From the NCBI GenBank assembly GCA_044360075.1, contig JBIKLA010000018.1, positions 1-64,000 on the forward strand: a stretch of DNA of 64,000 nucleotides, read 5' to 3'. Shown one piece after another: positions 17,651 to 27,212 of this stretch. A program made the translations under genes and the position numbers. The notes under the pieces were generated by a model. The model saw only the letters and a program-made list of their open reading frames with translations, had not been told where the DNA came from and did not search any database. Position 1 is the stretch's first letter. The number at the start of each line of letters is the position of its first letter. Origin of the DNA: OMII01 sp947467385 (GTDB taxonomy: Bacteria > Bdellovibrionota_C > UBA2361 > OMII01).

Positions 17651-19447
17651 TTAGAGGTTAAATCGTGCTCCCGATGCGGTCATGTATGTAGTCGTCCCTG
17701 AGCCGTCATCGAAGAAGGCCCGGGGGTGGGGGGTGCGGGTCGGCCTCGGAGTCTTGGTGGGCCTCGGAGTGCGGGTCGGCCGTCGAGTGGGTCGGGCGGT
17801 TGGTGTTCGTGTTGGCCTGCGGATTGGCCGGGGAGTGGGGCGCTTCGTTGGCCTGAGGATTGGCCTGCGGGTAGGCGTGGCCGTCGGTGTCGCCGTCGCG
17901 GTTAGCGTTTCAGTCGGCGTGGCGGTTGGGGTGTTCGAGGGAGTAACGGTTGGGGTTGGAGTCGGATCTCCTGGGTTCTGGGTCGGAGTCGGAGTCGGAG
18001 TGTCTGTGGATGTTGCGGTCGGTGTTGACGTTGCCGTTGGAGTCCTGGTTGGTGTGGCCGTAGCGGTTGGCGCAGGAATATTTCCCGCGCAGTAAGCCGC
18101 TGCCGCAGCGATCACACCCGGACCATTGGCGATCGCTCCGGTTGCGACGAGACCGCTCAGCGACGGGTAGCTCGTTCCGGTGAGGAGCACGCTGTTAATA
18201 AGCTCCGTGACGGAGAGCGTGCGGTTACACACCGATTGCGCCAGGACGAGGAGCCCCGTGATCTGCGGGGCGGCCATTGAGGTGCCGCTTAAGTAGGCGT
18301 ATTGGTTTGTGGGGTAGGTGGATGCGATGTCGCTGCCGGGAGCGGAAATATCCACGGTGTTGACGCCGTAGTTTGAGAAATAGGAAAGATCGCCATCGCT
18401 CGTGTTTGATGCGACTGCGATGATGTTGCTTGAGTTGTAGCAGGAGGGGTAGTTCGCGGTAACGTCGGTGTTAGTCGCCGAGTTTCCGGCAGCCGCAACG
18501 AAGACAACACCGGCGGTCCCCGCGTACTGAATCGCTGAGAGGAGGGACGAGCTAAATCCCCCTCCGCCCCAAGAGTTATTGCTTGCGATGAGGTTGACGC
18601 CGCGCTGGCGCATGAGCGAGCCGTAGTCGATGGCCCTGATCGCATTCGCCGTCGAGCCGCTTCCTGTGGCGCTCAGGAACTTGCCCGCCATGATCTTGAC
18701 GTTCCATGCAACGCCAGTAACACCGACACCGTTGTTTCCGACCGCGCCGATCGTCCCCGACACGTGTGTGCCGTGGTATTGATCCTCCATCGGATCCCCA
18801 TCGTTGTTGCGGAAGTCGTAACCGTAGACGTCGTCGATAAACCCATTGGCGTCGTCGTCAATGCCGTTGCCAGCGATTTCGCCCGGATTTTGCCACATGT
18901 TGGCAGCAAGATCGGGGTGGTCATACCTGACCCCTGTATCGATCACCTGGACCACCACTTCACTTGATCCGGTAGTTGTGTCCCACGCAGTGGGAAGTCC
19001 CATTTGAATTGCGCCATACAGACTGCCGAAAGCGGGATCGTTCGGGGTTGTGTCGAGAGCCTTGACCTCCCAGTTCGGATCGCAACTGACATGCCCCCCG
19101 ATCAGCTTCTTGAGCTGTCTCACCTTTGCCCGGCGGCACGGATCTGTCTTGCCTGAAAAAGGAACGGGCGCTTCCTGAGCTGCCTGAACACCGGCGCGAG
19201 CGCTTGCAGTGCGCTCCTTGACCAAAATGATTCCATCCATGAGGTGATGGGACGATAGCCGAGCGGCACGCAGCGCATCGTTACGATTAAGGTCGGAGTT
19301 AATCCGTTTCGCGGCTTGCGATCTTCCGGTCGACTTCAAGATCGCCCCGGGATACACCTGGCGCACATCGGCCGCAGCGGACGATGCCAGAAGCATCACC
19401 ACCGTGACCGCCACTCCCAAGATGTGCGCCCTGAGCAGATAACGCAT
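17651..19447 (-). CDS. Secreted S8 (subtilisin-like) protease with Pro/Thr-rich tail
   Basis: A 598-residue exported protease. A signal peptide (residues 1-26) precedes a propeptide-like region and the catalytic domain with Asp170 (VVQVIDTG), His225 (HGTHVSGT) and Ser390 (LSGTSMAAPQ). The calcium-site-like GIDDDANGFIDD lies between Asp and His. From about residue 455 the protein becomes Thr/Pro-, then Arg/Pro-rich (TPTRTPTAT, RPTRRPTRTP), probably an extended linker. It ends with a short non-repetitive tail finishing RFNL. A sister gene with the same design lies upstream on the same strand. Confidence 0.93.
   Translation of the reverse strand: MRYLLRAHILGVAVTVVMLLASSAAADVRQVYPGAILKSTGRSQAAKRINSDLNRNDALRAARLSSHHLMDGIILVKERTASARAGVQAAQEAPVPFSGKTDPCRRAKVRQLKKLIGGHVSCDPNWEVKALDTTPNDPAFGSLYGAIQMGLPTAWDTTTGSSEVVVQVIDTGVRYDHPDLAANMWQNPGEIAGNGIDDDANGFIDDVYGYDFRNNDGDPMEDQYHGTHVSGTIGAVGNNGVGVTGVAWNVKIMAGKFLSATGSGSTANAIRAIDYGSLMRQRGVNLIASNNSWGGGGFSSSLLSAIQYAGTAGVVFVAAAGNSATNTDVTANYPSCYNSSNIIAVASNTSDGDLSYFSNYGVNTVDISAPGSDIASTYPTNQYAYLSGTSMAAPQITGLLVLAQSVCNRTLSVTELINSVLLTGTSYPSLSGLVATGAIANGPGVIAAAAAYCAGNIPAPTATATPTRTPTATSTPTATSTDTPTPTPTQNPGDPTPTPTVTPSNTPTATPTETLTATATPTATPTRRPILRPTKRPTPRPIRRPTRTPTARPTRRPTRTPRPTKTPRPTRTPHPRAFFDDGSGTTTYMTASGARFNL
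17715..18080 (-). repeat. Low-complexity Thr/Pro/Arg-coding repeat in protease gene 1
   Basis: The 3' part of the first protease gene consists of degenerate 6- to 18-base units encoding (R/T)PT and ATPT. On the plus strand it appears as repeated GTCGG/GTTGG blocks. Units are more diverged than in the sister gene. Confidence 0.8.
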
Positions 19448-19613
19448 AAAAGAACCTTATAATGCATGTCGGAAGGATCTCCAGAAAAGTTGAGCCTTTA
19501 AGTTGCTTTTCTGGTCGATCAACAAAGCCAATGAAAAAGGAGATGTGGCGCTATTCCGGCACAACGATCATGCAAGTAGGGGGGGAGGGGCGGCAACCGG
19601 GCGTTGAATGGCC
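19448..19613. other. Spacer between sister protease genes
   Basis: This 166-base spacer must carry the promoter of the downstream protease gene. An AT-richer patch (CATTATAAG on the minus strand close to the start) is the only promoter-like element, and no terminator is evident after the upstream protease gene. Confidence 0.4.
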
Positions 19614-21659
19614 CTAGAGGCTAAATCGGGTCCTGTACTTCTCGTCGTACGACTCAGGAAAGGTCGGCTGAGGGGTTGCCGTTGGCGTTGCAGTCCGCGT
19701 CGGCGTCGCAGTTTTGGTTGGTCTGGGCGTGAAAGTTGGCGTCGCAGTTTTGGTTGGTCTGGGCGTGAAAGTTGGCGTCACAGTTCGGGTCGGGGTGCTG
19801 GTGGGGGTCGCAGTTCGGGTCGGGGTGGCCGTGCGGGTCGGGGTGGCCGTGCGGGTCGGGGTGGCCGTGCGGGTCGGGGTGGCCGTGCGGGTCGGTGTGG
19901 CGGTGCGCGTTGGAGTAGCCGTGCGGGTAGGCGTAGGGGTGCGCGTCGGCCTTTTCGTTCGGGTCGGGAAAGCCGTAGCCGTGGGTGAGCTTGTCGGGGT
20001 AATCGTCAGCGTCGGGGAGGGCGTATCGGTCGGATACGGAGTCGCTGTAAGATCCGGAGGAAGGGTTGGAGTGGCGGTCGGCATAGCCGTAGGCGTTGAG
20101 GTCGGCGTGACCGGGCTCGGAGGGGTTGTTGGGGTCGGAGATCCGCTGCTGCATGCGCTTGCGGCTGCCAGCACGACCCCGAGCCCGTTGGCGATCGCCG
20201 AAGTCGCCACCTTGCCGCTTAGCGAGGGATAGACCGTCCCGGTTTTGAGGACGCTGTTCATCAGCTCCTGAACGGAGAGCCGACGGTTGCACACCGACTG
20301 AGCCAGGGCCAGGAGGCCGGTGATCTGGGGGGTCGCCATGGATGTTCCGCTCAGGAACGAATAGTTGCTTGGTGGATAGCTTGAGAGAATCGACACGCCC
20401 GGAGCGGATATATCAACCGTGGTCGCGCCGTAGTTTGAGAACGAGGCGAGGTTGCCGCTTGAGTCGTTCGCTGCAACCGAAATGATGTTGCTTGCGCTGT
20501 AGCACGACGGGTAGTTCGCCGTTACGTCTGTGTCCATTCCCGAGTTTCCGGCAGCCGCGACAAAGACGATACCGGCATCTCCTGCAGCCTGAATCGCGGC
20601 GAGCAGAGCCGCATTAAAGCCTCCTCCTCCCCACGAGTTGTTGCTGGCCACGAGGTTCACGCCTCGGCTCTTCATGACGGTTCCGTAGTTGATGGCCTTG
20701 ATTGCGTTCGATGTGCTTCCGCTGCCGGTCGCGCTGAGAAACTTTCCGGCCATGAGCTTCACCTTCCATGCCACTCCGGTTACGCCAGCGCCGTTATTGC
20801 CGACCCCTCCGATCGTTCCCGCCACGTGCGTGCCGTGGTAGTGGTCATCGAGCGGGTCACCTGAGTTCGTGATGGCGTTGATGCCGTAGATGTCATCGAC
20901 GTATCCATTGGCGTCGTCGTCGATGCCGTTGCCTGCAATCTCGCCCGGATTCCGCCACATGTTGGCCGCCAGGTCGGGGTGTGAGTAGTAGATGCCCGTG
21001 TCGATAATCTGCACGACCACGGTGTTCGAGCCGGTCGTGATGTCCCATGCTGCGGGCAGCTGCATCTGGGGCGCGCCGTAGAGGTAGCTATAAAGCGAGT
21101 CGTTTGGAGTGGTGTCGGTCGCCTTAACCTCCCAGTTCGGAGTGCAGGTAACATGGCCGCCGATCTCCCTCATGATCCGCCGTATCTTTGCCCGCCGACA
21201 TGGGTTCGTTGCCCCAGAGAATGCCACCGGCGCGTCGCCAGCGCCTGCTGCCTGAGCAGCAGCCCTGCGGGATGAGGCCTCGTGCACCAGCACGACTCCG
21301 TTCATGAGCTTCGTTGACTTAAGACCAGCCGTGCGGAGCGATGAGGTCGTCGCAAGGTTGGAATTAACGCTGGTTGCGGCGGCCGTGCTGCCGGTCGACT
21401 TGAGGACCGCGCCCGGGTAGACGAACTTCTCACTCTCAGCCCAGGCCGCAGCCGAGTCGAGCGTGCTGGTCGCTACGGCCAGCGTCTCAACGACAACCGC
21501 CAGAGCCTGAAAGATATGGCGAAACTGCGAGCCCGTCACAACTGTTACCCAGGTAGATGAACGGCACTTCGCTGAAGAGTTTGAGTTGTTTGTTTGGGTA
21601 TTTTGTTGATTTTCAACATTCGCGTTGAAAGGAGTGAGGAGGGGGTATCTAAACTGCAT
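19614..21659 (-). CDS. Secreted S8 (subtilisin-like) protease with RTATPT repeat tail
   Basis: A paralogue of the next protease, of about 681 residues from the ATG at 21659. Catalytic residues are Asp220 (VVQIIDTG), His275 (HGTHVAGT) and Ser440 (LSGTSMATPQ). The shared segments NPGEIAGNGIDDDANG, MAGKFLSATGSGST and SNNSWGGGGF show a recent duplication. The tail holds about eight near-identical ATPTRT units, then TPTFTPRPTKT twice, and ends RFSL. The start is uncertain: an ATG at 21719 and a GTG at 21539 are alternatives. The GTG puts a good signal peptide (IFQALAVVVETLAVATS) right at the N-terminus. Confidence 0.92.
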   Translation of the reverse strand: MQFRYPLLTPFNANVENQQNTQTNNSNSSAKCRSSTWVTVVTGSQFRHIFQALAVVVETLAVATSTLDSAAAWAESEKFVYPGAVLKSTGSTAAATSVNSNLATTSSLRTAGLKSTKLMNGVVLVHEASSRRAAAQAAGAGDAPVAFSGATNPCRRAKIRRIMREIGGHVTCTPNWEVKATDTTPNDSLYSYLYGAPQMQLPAAWDITTGSNTVVVQIIDTGIYYSHPDLAANMWRNPGEIAGNGIDDDANGYVDDIYGINAITNSGDPLDDHYHGTHVAGTIGGVGNNGAGVTGVAWKVKLMAGKFLSATGSGSTSNAIKAINYGTVMKSRGVNLVASNNSWGGGGFNAALLAAIQAAGDAGIVFVAAAGNSGMDTDVTANYPSCYSASNIISVAANDSSGNLASFSNYGATTVDISAPGVSILSSYPPSNYSFLSGTSMATPQITGLLALAQSVCNRRLSVQELMNSVLKTGTVYPSLSGKVATSAIANGLGVVLAAASACSSGSPTPTTPPSPVTPTSTPTAMPTATPTLPPDLTATPYPTDTPSPTLTITPTSSPTATAFPTRTKRPTRTPTPTRTATPTRTATPTRTATPTRTATPTRTATPTRTATPTRTATPTSTPTRTVTPTFTPRPTKTATPTFTPRPTKTATPTRTATPTATPQPTFPESYDEKYRTRFSL
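19790..19945 (-). repeat. 18-base minisatellite encoding ATPTRT in protease gene 2
   Basis: About eight tandem copies of an 18-base unit; on the plus strand it reads GTGCGGGTCGGGGTGGCC. The central four copies are identical and the outer ones diverge. Copy number changes would stay in frame and alter only the length of the Pro/Thr linker. Two 36-base-class duplications encoding TFTPRPTKTA adjoin at about 19720-19785. Confidence 0.9.
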
Positions 21660-22066
21660 ACGACTTTTCCCTATACGCCACAGAGTCTCTACCCCCTCCC
21701 TGGGCAATAGCCGCGCCATGGTTATATTCCCAAGGCCCTATGGGAGGTTGGCGAGGCACGCTGGTCGCCATGAGAAGCGCGCTACCGCACGGCTACGCAA
21801 ATCGTAACCACCCCCGCCACAGCCGTCCCCACGAAGTCCCTCCACGAAGTCCCCACGAAGTCTCAGGGAATTCGTGATCGCCGCGCTGGGGGTTTCTGGG
21901 ACTAACACCGCGGTTTAGCTGATGGGCGGGCTTCCTGTTGGTGGGGAGGCTAAAGCCTCGCCCCTGGAAGGCTTCAACCCCTTGACCTCGTTAAAATTAT
22001 GTCGACCGATTCCTCGACACATGCTTCGGCTTGACCTATAGTCGCCACCTTGTTCGTGGTACCGGC
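21660..22066. other. Divergent intergenic region between protease 2 and hemC
   Basis: About 400 bases without a gene. It contains three direct copies of CCACGAAGTC at 21829, 21842 and 21853, of unknown meaning. Promoters for both the protease (minus) and the heme operon (plus) should lie here. TTGACC occurs twice upstream of hemC (near 21983 and 22031), but neither has a good -10 hexamer at proper spacing. Confidence 0.5.
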
Positions 22067-23005
22067 ATGAGAGAACGGCTAGTCATTGGTACGCGCAAAA
22101 GCGCGCTTGCATTGTGGCAGAGCAGCTTCATCAAGGAGGCGCTCCAGGGCCTCTTTCCCGGTCTGCATGTCGACCTTAAGCACATCATCACCTTAGGGGA
22201 CAGGACCCAGGACACCAACGCCGCCATTCCCGAAATTGGTGGCAAAGGCCTCTTTACGGCCGAGCTTGAGGAGGCCCTCTTGGCGCACGAGATCGACCTT
22301 GCGGTGCACTCGCTTAAGGACCTTCCGACTGTTTTGGCACCGCAGTTCTCCATTGGCGCAATCCCAGCGCGAGGCCCGGCAGACGACGTTTTCATCTCGC
22401 GCTCGGGCAAGCGACTAGAGGAGCTGCCCGCTGGATCTGCAGTGGGCACATCCAGCCTCCGCCGGTCGTCCCAGATATTGCATCACCGTCCCGATCTGCG
22501 GGCGCTGCACATCCGCGGCAACGTCGACACCAGGCTGCGCAAGCTGCGGGCCGCGGGGGGGGAATACGACGCCATCGTCCTAGCCCGCGCCGGCATAGTG
22601 CGGCTGGGGCTTGAGAGAGAGATTACGCACGCTATCTCGCTTGAGGAGATGCTTCCAGCGCCGGGGCAGGGTGCCTTGGCGGTAGAGTGCCGGGCTGAAG
22701 ACAGTGAGCTGCTCGGAATGCTCTCGAAGATTCACGATCCTTCTACGGCGGCCGAGACAACGGCCGAGCGCGCCTTCCTGCGCGAACTTGGTGCCGGATG
22801 TAACACGCCGGTTGCGGCGCTTGCGACGGTCGAGAGCAGCGGCTCCTCACGCGAGATAGCCTTTCGCGGCCGATGCCTCTCTCCGCGCGGGACGGACCTC
22901 GTTGAGGTGAGCGGAAGCGCTCCCGCTGGTGAGGCCGAGGCCCTCGGCATAACGATGGCTCACCAAGCCATGTCCCGAGGATTTAAGCGCCTTTGCGCCT
23001 CGTAG
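22067..23005 (+). CDS. hemC: Hydroxymethylbilane synthase (porphobilinogen deaminase)
   Basis: Condenses four porphobilinogen molecules to hydroxymethylbilane in tetrapyrrole synthesis. The protein has 312 residues, the normal length. It opens with LVIGTRKSALALWQ, has IGGKGLFTAELEEALL and AVHSLKDLPT, and carries the dipyrromethane-cofactor cysteine at Cys245 (ELGAGCNTPVA). The frame extends to a TTG at 22031, but the ATG at 22067 matches the family N-terminus. First gene of the operon hemC-hemD-serS-hemE-hemX-hemA. Confidence 0.97.
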   Translation: MRERLVIGTRKSALALWQSSFIKEALQGLFPGLHVDLKHIITLGDRTQDTNAAIPEIGGKGLFTAELEEALLAHEIDLAVHSLKDLPTVLAPQFSIGAIPARGPADDVFISRSGKRLEELPAGSAVGTSSLRRSSQILHHRPDLRALHIRGNVDTRLRKLRAAGGEYDAIVLARAGIVRLGLEREITHAISLEEMLPAPGQGALAVECRAEDSELLGMLSKIHDPSTAAETTAERAFLRELGAGCNTPVAALATVESSGSSREIAFRGRCLSPRGTDLVEVSGSAPAGEAEALGITMAHQAMSRGFKRLCAS

Positions 23006-23091
23006 CTCTGCAGAAGCGCTCATAAGCCCGTAATTCCTGGACGTGCAGCGCTCTTCAATCGTACCCTTAAGGAAGGAGGCAAGAGCAGCCA

Positions 23092-23907
23092 GTGGCCGCC
23101 ATAAAAATACTACCGACAGCGATTATTACCCGCCCTGAGGGAGCCTACGCAGGTGCAGACAAGTTGCGGGCTAAGCTTGAGGGGATCGGCTTCAAGTCCG
23201 AGCTCCTGCCGGTTTCCAAGGTAGAGCAGCTCAACCTTACTGCCGAAGCGAAGGACCTTGTGCGCCAAGCCTTTGCAGCGCGTGAGCAATGGCTCGCCTT
23301 CTTAAGCCCCTCGGCGGTCTTCGTCTTTAAGAACCTCCTCTCCCGCATCATGCACTCTGAGAAGATTCCGCCCTCGATATCGCTTGCGGCGCAGGGCAAG
23401 GGGACTGCTGATGCCATTAGCGCCTGCTTCGGGCGCAAGCCGGACTTCATGCCAACGGTCTTTGTGGCCGAGGAGTTCGCCGCTGAATTTGCAAACTTCA
23501 TCGCTGATGATTCCTCCATTCTTGTGCCGCAATCAGCGGATGGTCGCGATGTTTTCGGCCCGATTCTTCGGGCACGGGGGTTTTCGGTTGAGACCATCGA
23601 CACGTACTGTCTTGTGGATGCTCCGCTCAGCGACGAGCTGCGCAAGCGCATGCAGGAGCTCGCTGGAATGGGCTCCTACATCATTTTTATGAGCCCCTCT
23701 GCGGTGAGGGCCGTTGCGAGGGCGTTTAAGGATTATCGCCCGGCTCTTGAGGCGCTGCGCATCGTGTCGGTTGGGCCGATCACGTCGCAAGCCGTTCGGG
23801 AGAGTGGACTTGAGGTTTTCGCCGAAGCAATTGAGAACTCCGAGGACGGCGTCATCGCTGAGCTTGCAAAGGTGGCAGAGGGCGCAGATCGCGCGAAGGG
23901 AACTTAG
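23092..23907 (+). CDS. hemD: Uroporphyrinogen-III synthase
   Basis: A 271-residue protein directly after hemC, in the position of HemD, which cyclises hydroxymethylbilane with inversion of ring D. The sequence is weakly conserved, as is usual in this family. Recognisable parts are the two similar half-domains, AFLSPSAVFVF in the first and IIFMSPSAVRAVAR in the second, and IVSVGPITSQAVRESG near the end. The GTG start follows AAGGAGG. Function rests on family features plus operon position. Confidence 0.88.
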   Translation: MAAIKILPTAIITRPEGAYAGADKLRAKLEGIGFKSELLPVSKVEQLNLTAEAKDLVRQAFAAREQWLAFLSPSAVFVFKNLLSRIMHSEKIPPSISLAAQGKGTADAISACFGRKPDFMPTVFVAEEFAAEFANFIADDSSILVPQSADGRDVFGPILRARGFSVETIDTYCLVDAPLSDELRKRMQELAGMGSYIIFMSPSAVRAVARAFKDYRPALEALRIVSVGPITSQAVRESGLEVFAEAIENSEDGVIAELAKVAEGADRAKGT

Positions 23908-24028
23908 CCAAGCATTCCGCTATCCTAGCCTCCGCAGGCGGGCGCTTTCCGGGAGTCCCCCTCCTTGAAAAAAAGGCTATCCTTGGCTAGTGTAAGACCT
24001 TGAAATCTTGGGTGTTACGGAGTCCTAC

Positions 24029-25309
24029 ATGATCGACCTTCACGACCTACGCGAGCGGCCGGATGAGTATCAACACGCGTGCGAGGTAAAGCGCATCAAG
24101 CTCGATATCAAGGCCTTCCTTCAGCTCGATGCAGAGTACCGAAAGGCGCGCAGCGATGTGGAATCAATGCGCGCTGAGCAGAACGCCGTAAGCAAAGAGA
24201 TCCCAAAGCTCTCTGGCGGCGAGAAGGACGCGAAGCTCGCACAGATGAAGGTGCTGGCGGAGAAGCTTAAGGAGGGTGGGGCAGCCCTTAAGGAGCTTGA
24301 GGAGCGCTTCAACAAGCAGCAGCTCTTGGTGCCGAGCATCCCACTCCCGCAGGTTCCTGTCGGAAAGGACGACACCGAAAACAAGCCCGTTCGCACATGG
24401 GGCGAAATCTCATCCCCGTCGTTTGAGCTCCGTGATCACGTTCGTCTAGGCAAGGAGCTCGACCTGTTTGACATTGAGCGCGGCGTGAAGGTCGCAGGTG
24501 CACGCAGCTACTTCCTCAAGGGAGACGGCATGCGGCTTCAGCACGCCATGATGAGCCTCGCGCTGGACGTACTGCACAAGGCCGGCTACACGCTCTTTGA
24601 CCCGCCCCATATCGTTAAGTACGAAGCGATGGTTGGAACCGGCTACTTTCCTGGTGGCGAGGAGATGGCGTACCACCTCGACGAGCGCGATGACGGGTTC
24701 CACCTCATCGGAACCTCTGAGGTGCCTGTCGCCTCGTACCACTACGACGAGATCGTGTCACTCGACGAGCTTCCAAAGCGCTACGCCGGGTACTCGCCGT
24801 GCTACCGCCGTGAGGCTGGCGCCTATGGCAAGGACACGACAGGACTGTATCGTGTGCACCAGTTTTACAAGGTTGAGCAGGTTATCTTCTGCAAGGCAGA
24901 CCAAGAAGAGAGCATGCGTTTGCACGCAGAGATCCTCGGCAATGCCGAGAAGGTGATGCAGCTCCTGGAGCTCCCGTACCGCGTCGTTGACGTGTGCACG
25001 GGCGACATGGGTCAAGGGCAGGTGTACAAAAACGATATCGAGGCGTGGATGCCCTCGCGCAAGGCGTACGGAGAGACGCACAGCTGCTCGTCGTTCTACG
25101 ACTTCCAGGCGCGACGGCTTAATACCCGCTACAAGGACACAAACGGAAAGAACGTGTTTTGCTACACGCTCAACAACACCTGTGTTGCGTCGCCGCGAAT
25201 CTTCATCCCGCTCCTCGAGAACCACCAGAATGCTGACGGCTCGGTGACGATCCCGAAGGCGCTCCGGCCGTACATGGGCGGGCAAGATATCATTGCGCCA
25301 AAGCGCTAG
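24029..25309 (+). CDS. serS: Seryl-tRNA synthetase
   Basis: Class II synthetase charging tRNA-Ser (and tRNA-Sec where present). The N-terminal long coiled-coil arm spans about residues 30-100 and grips the tRNA variable arm. Class II motifs include YSPCYRREAGAYGKDTTGLYRVHQF (motif 2), and the C-terminal NTCVASPRIFIPLLENHQ covers motif 3. The protein has 426 residues from the ATG at 24029, which begins MIDLHDLRERPDEY like other SerRS; the frame extends seven codons further upstream. It is embedded in the heme operon. Confidence 0.97.
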   Translation: MIDLHDLRERPDEYQHACEVKRIKLDIKAFLQLDAEYRKARSDVESMRAEQNAVSKEIPKLSGGEKDAKLAQMKVLAEKLKEGGAALKELEERFNKQQLLVPSIPLPQVPVGKDDTENKPVRTWGEISSPSFELRDHVRLGKELDLFDIERGVKVAGARSYFLKGDGMRLQHAMMSLALDVLHKAGYTLFDPPHIVKYEAMVGTGYFPGGEEMAYHLDERDDGFHLIGTSEVPVASYHYDEIVSLDELPKRYAGYSPCYRREAGAYGKDTTGLYRVHQFYKVEQVIFCKADQEESMRLHAEILGNAEKVMQLLELPYRVVDVCTGDMGQGQVYKNDIEAWMPSRKAYGETHSCSSFYDFQARRLNTRYKDTNGKNVFCYTLNNTCVASPRIFIPLLENHQNADGSVTIPKALRPYMGGQDIIAPKR

Positions 25310-25324
25310 AACCAGGAGGTAGTA

Positions 25325-26344
25325 GTGTCTCTCTTTATCGACACCTTGTGCGGAAAGCGCGGCCCCCGGCCGCCGATATGGCTTATGCGCCAGGCAGGCC
25401 GCTATCTGCCAGAGTACCGCGCTCTGCGCGAAAAGAACTCGATGCTCCAGATGGTGATGACCCCGGAGCTTGCGTGCGAGGTGACGATTCAGCCGCTGCG
25501 GCGATTCCCGCTCGACGCTGCAATCATCTTCGCCGACATCCTCACGCCGCTGATTGGCATGGGCGCGAAGCTTGAGTTCAAGAAAGGCGAGGGTCCTGTC
25601 ATCGAAAATCCGGTGCGCTCTGCGGCGGACGTTGCTTCCCTGAAGAACCCGCCTCCTACGGAGTCTGTCCGCTACACCCTCGATGCCATCAGGCTTGTGG
25701 TGAAGGAGCTGGGAGAAAAGACCCCGCTGATCGGCTTCTCGGGAGCGCCGTTCACGCTTTCCTGCTACCTCATCGAGGGACAAAGCCCAGGAGATCTTGA
25801 GCGCACGAAGGGCATGATGTTCGGAGACCCCAATACGTGGCATCTGCTTCAGGAGAAGCTTGTGTCCCTGTGCGTTGAGTATCTCGTGGCGCAGGTTGAG
25901 GCTGGCTGCCGATCGCTTCAGATCTTTGACTCGTGGCTTGGGTACCTCGGGCCGCGCGAGTACGAGCGCTTTGTCGAGCCCTATCTTACGCGTGTGGTCT
26001 CGGAGGTGCGGGCGCGAGTCAGCGTTCCGGTCGTGTTTTTTGCGACCGGCGTGGCGGGGCTCTTTCCGCTCCTGTCGAAGCTCGACGTGCACGGATTCGG
26101 GGTCGACTGGCGCCTGACCCTTCCGCAGGCCCGCGCGCTGCTTGGGCGCGACGTTACGCTCCAAGGCAACCTCGATCCCCAGATCTTGGCGGGCCCGTGG
26201 GAATACGTTGAGCAATCGGCTCGCGCTATCCTTAAGGAAGCGGCGGACCTTCCCGCCCACGTGTTTAACTTGGGCCACGGCGTGCTGCCCCACACCCCGC
26301 CGGAGAATGTGCAGCGAATGGTTGAGCTGGTGCAGGCGAGGTAA
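25325..26344 (+). CDS. hemE: Uroporphyrinogen decarboxylase
   Basis: Removes the four acetate carboxyls of uroporphyrinogen III to give coproporphyrinogen III, without cofactor. The 339-residue protein has the signature IWLMRQAGRYLPEYR near the N-terminus, FADILTPLIGMG, GFSGAPFTLSCYLIEG and the C-terminal NLGHGVLPHTPPENV. The GTG start is supported by AGGAGG seven bases upstream, 15 bases after the serS stop. Confidence 0.98.
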   Translation: MSLFIDTLCGKRGPRPPIWLMRQAGRYLPEYRALREKNSMLQMVMTPELACEVTIQPLRRFPLDAAIIFADILTPLIGMGAKLEFKKGEGPVIENPVRSAADVASLKNPPPTESVRYTLDAIRLVVKELGEKTPLIGFSGAPFTLSCYLIEGQSPGDLERTKGMMFGDPNTWHLLQEKLVSLCVEYLVAQVEAGCRSLQIFDSWLGYLGPREYERFVEPYLTRVVSEVRARVSVPVVFFATGVAGLFPLLSKLDVHGFGVDWRLTLPQARALLGRDVTLQGNLDPQILAGPWEYVEQSARAILKEAADLPAHVFNLGHGVLPHTPPENVQRMVELVQAR

Positions 26345-26347
26345 CGA

Positions 26348-27202
26348 GTGGCAACTCATCTCCTCGCAATCGCTTCAGTCCTCCTGTACGTGGCCGCTAC
26401 TGCGCTCATGCTCCTTCAGCTGTGGCGTCCCAGCCGTGCTGGCCGGACAGCCGGGGCCGCTCACGCAGCCTTTCTTGCCGCGCTCGGACTCCACACGATC
26501 ACGCTTGGGCTTGTCCTAAAAGACGACCGATTTTTGCTGCTCGACAATGGGGCTGATTATTTTCTGCTTGTGTCGTGGGGGCTTGCCGTTGTGTTTGCGC
26601 TGCTCAAGCGCCGGCTGAATTATCCTATTGTTGGGGCGTTCCTCATTCCCACGATCGTGCTCTTCATGGGCAGCTCGTCGTATCTCCTCCACAATGAGCC
26701 CGTCTCGCTTCTCGCGGATCCGAGCGTGCAGACAAAAGAGGGGATCATCCTCTCGCTCCTCCACGGGGTGCCCGCGCTCGTGGCGGTTGTGAGTCTCGCT
26801 CTGGCCCTCATCGTGAGCGCCGTATTCCTGATCATCGAGCGCCGTATCAAGCAGCGCCGCGGGGAGATGCTCTCGCTCGCAGGCCCAAACCTTCAGATCC
26901 TCGACGTGCTCAACAGGCAGCTCGTTCAGGTCGGATTCGTTGCTATCTCTTTTGTGGTGCTCTCAGGCAGCCTGTGGGCCGTGAGCGAGCAGAAGCCCGT
27001 GTTTTCAGCCGACACCTCGGTGATCTCCGGCTTGGTCACGTGGGTGCTGCTCGCCTGCATCCTGCATGCGCGGCTTGTGCTTAAATGGTCGCCGCGCCAG
27101 GTCTCGCGCCTTACCGTGCTCGTCACCGCCTCTTTCTTTGTGACGGTCTTCGCCGTGATGGCGTGGGCCGGGCGTATAACGCATGCCGAACTTTTTTCGT
27201 GA
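26348..27202 (+). CDS. HemX/CcsA-like cytochrome c assembly membrane protein
   Basis: A 284-residue protein with about eight membrane segments, resembling the CcsA/CcmC/HemX family (cytochrome c assembly domain). Family features are the histidines in LGLHTITLGL, YLLHNEPVSL and SLLHGVPALVAV, though the tryptophan-rich WWD segment is weak. HemX-type proteins next to hemA affect GluTR level in Gram-positive bacteria, while CcsA handles heme export. Position between hemE and hemA favours the HemX assignment. The GTG start is 3 bases after the hemE stop. Confidence 0.8.
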   Translation: MATHLLAIASVLLYVAATALMLLQLWRPSRAGRTAGAAHAAFLAALGLHTITLGLVLKDDRFLLLDNGADYFLLVSWGLAVVFALLKRRLNYPIVGAFLIPTIVLFMGSSSYLLHNEPVSLLADPSVQTKEGIILSLLHGVPALVAVVSLALALIVSAVFLIIERRIKQRRGEMLSLAGPNLQILDVLNRQLVQVGFVAISFVVLSGSLWAVSEQKPVFSADTSVISGLVTWVLLACILHARLVLKWSPRQVSRLTVLVTASFFVTVFAVMAWAGRITHAELFS

Positions 27203-27212
27203 TGGGAGAGTG

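Noticed and set aside
19608..19988. Gly/Arg-rich plus-strand frame within the minisatellite
   Set aside because: Composition follows from the reverse complement of the ATPTRT-coding repeat.
24758..26359. 533-codon minus-strand frame
   Set aside because: Antisense to serS and hemE, both with intact family motifs; the product is Arg/His/Leu-rich as expected of a shadow frame.
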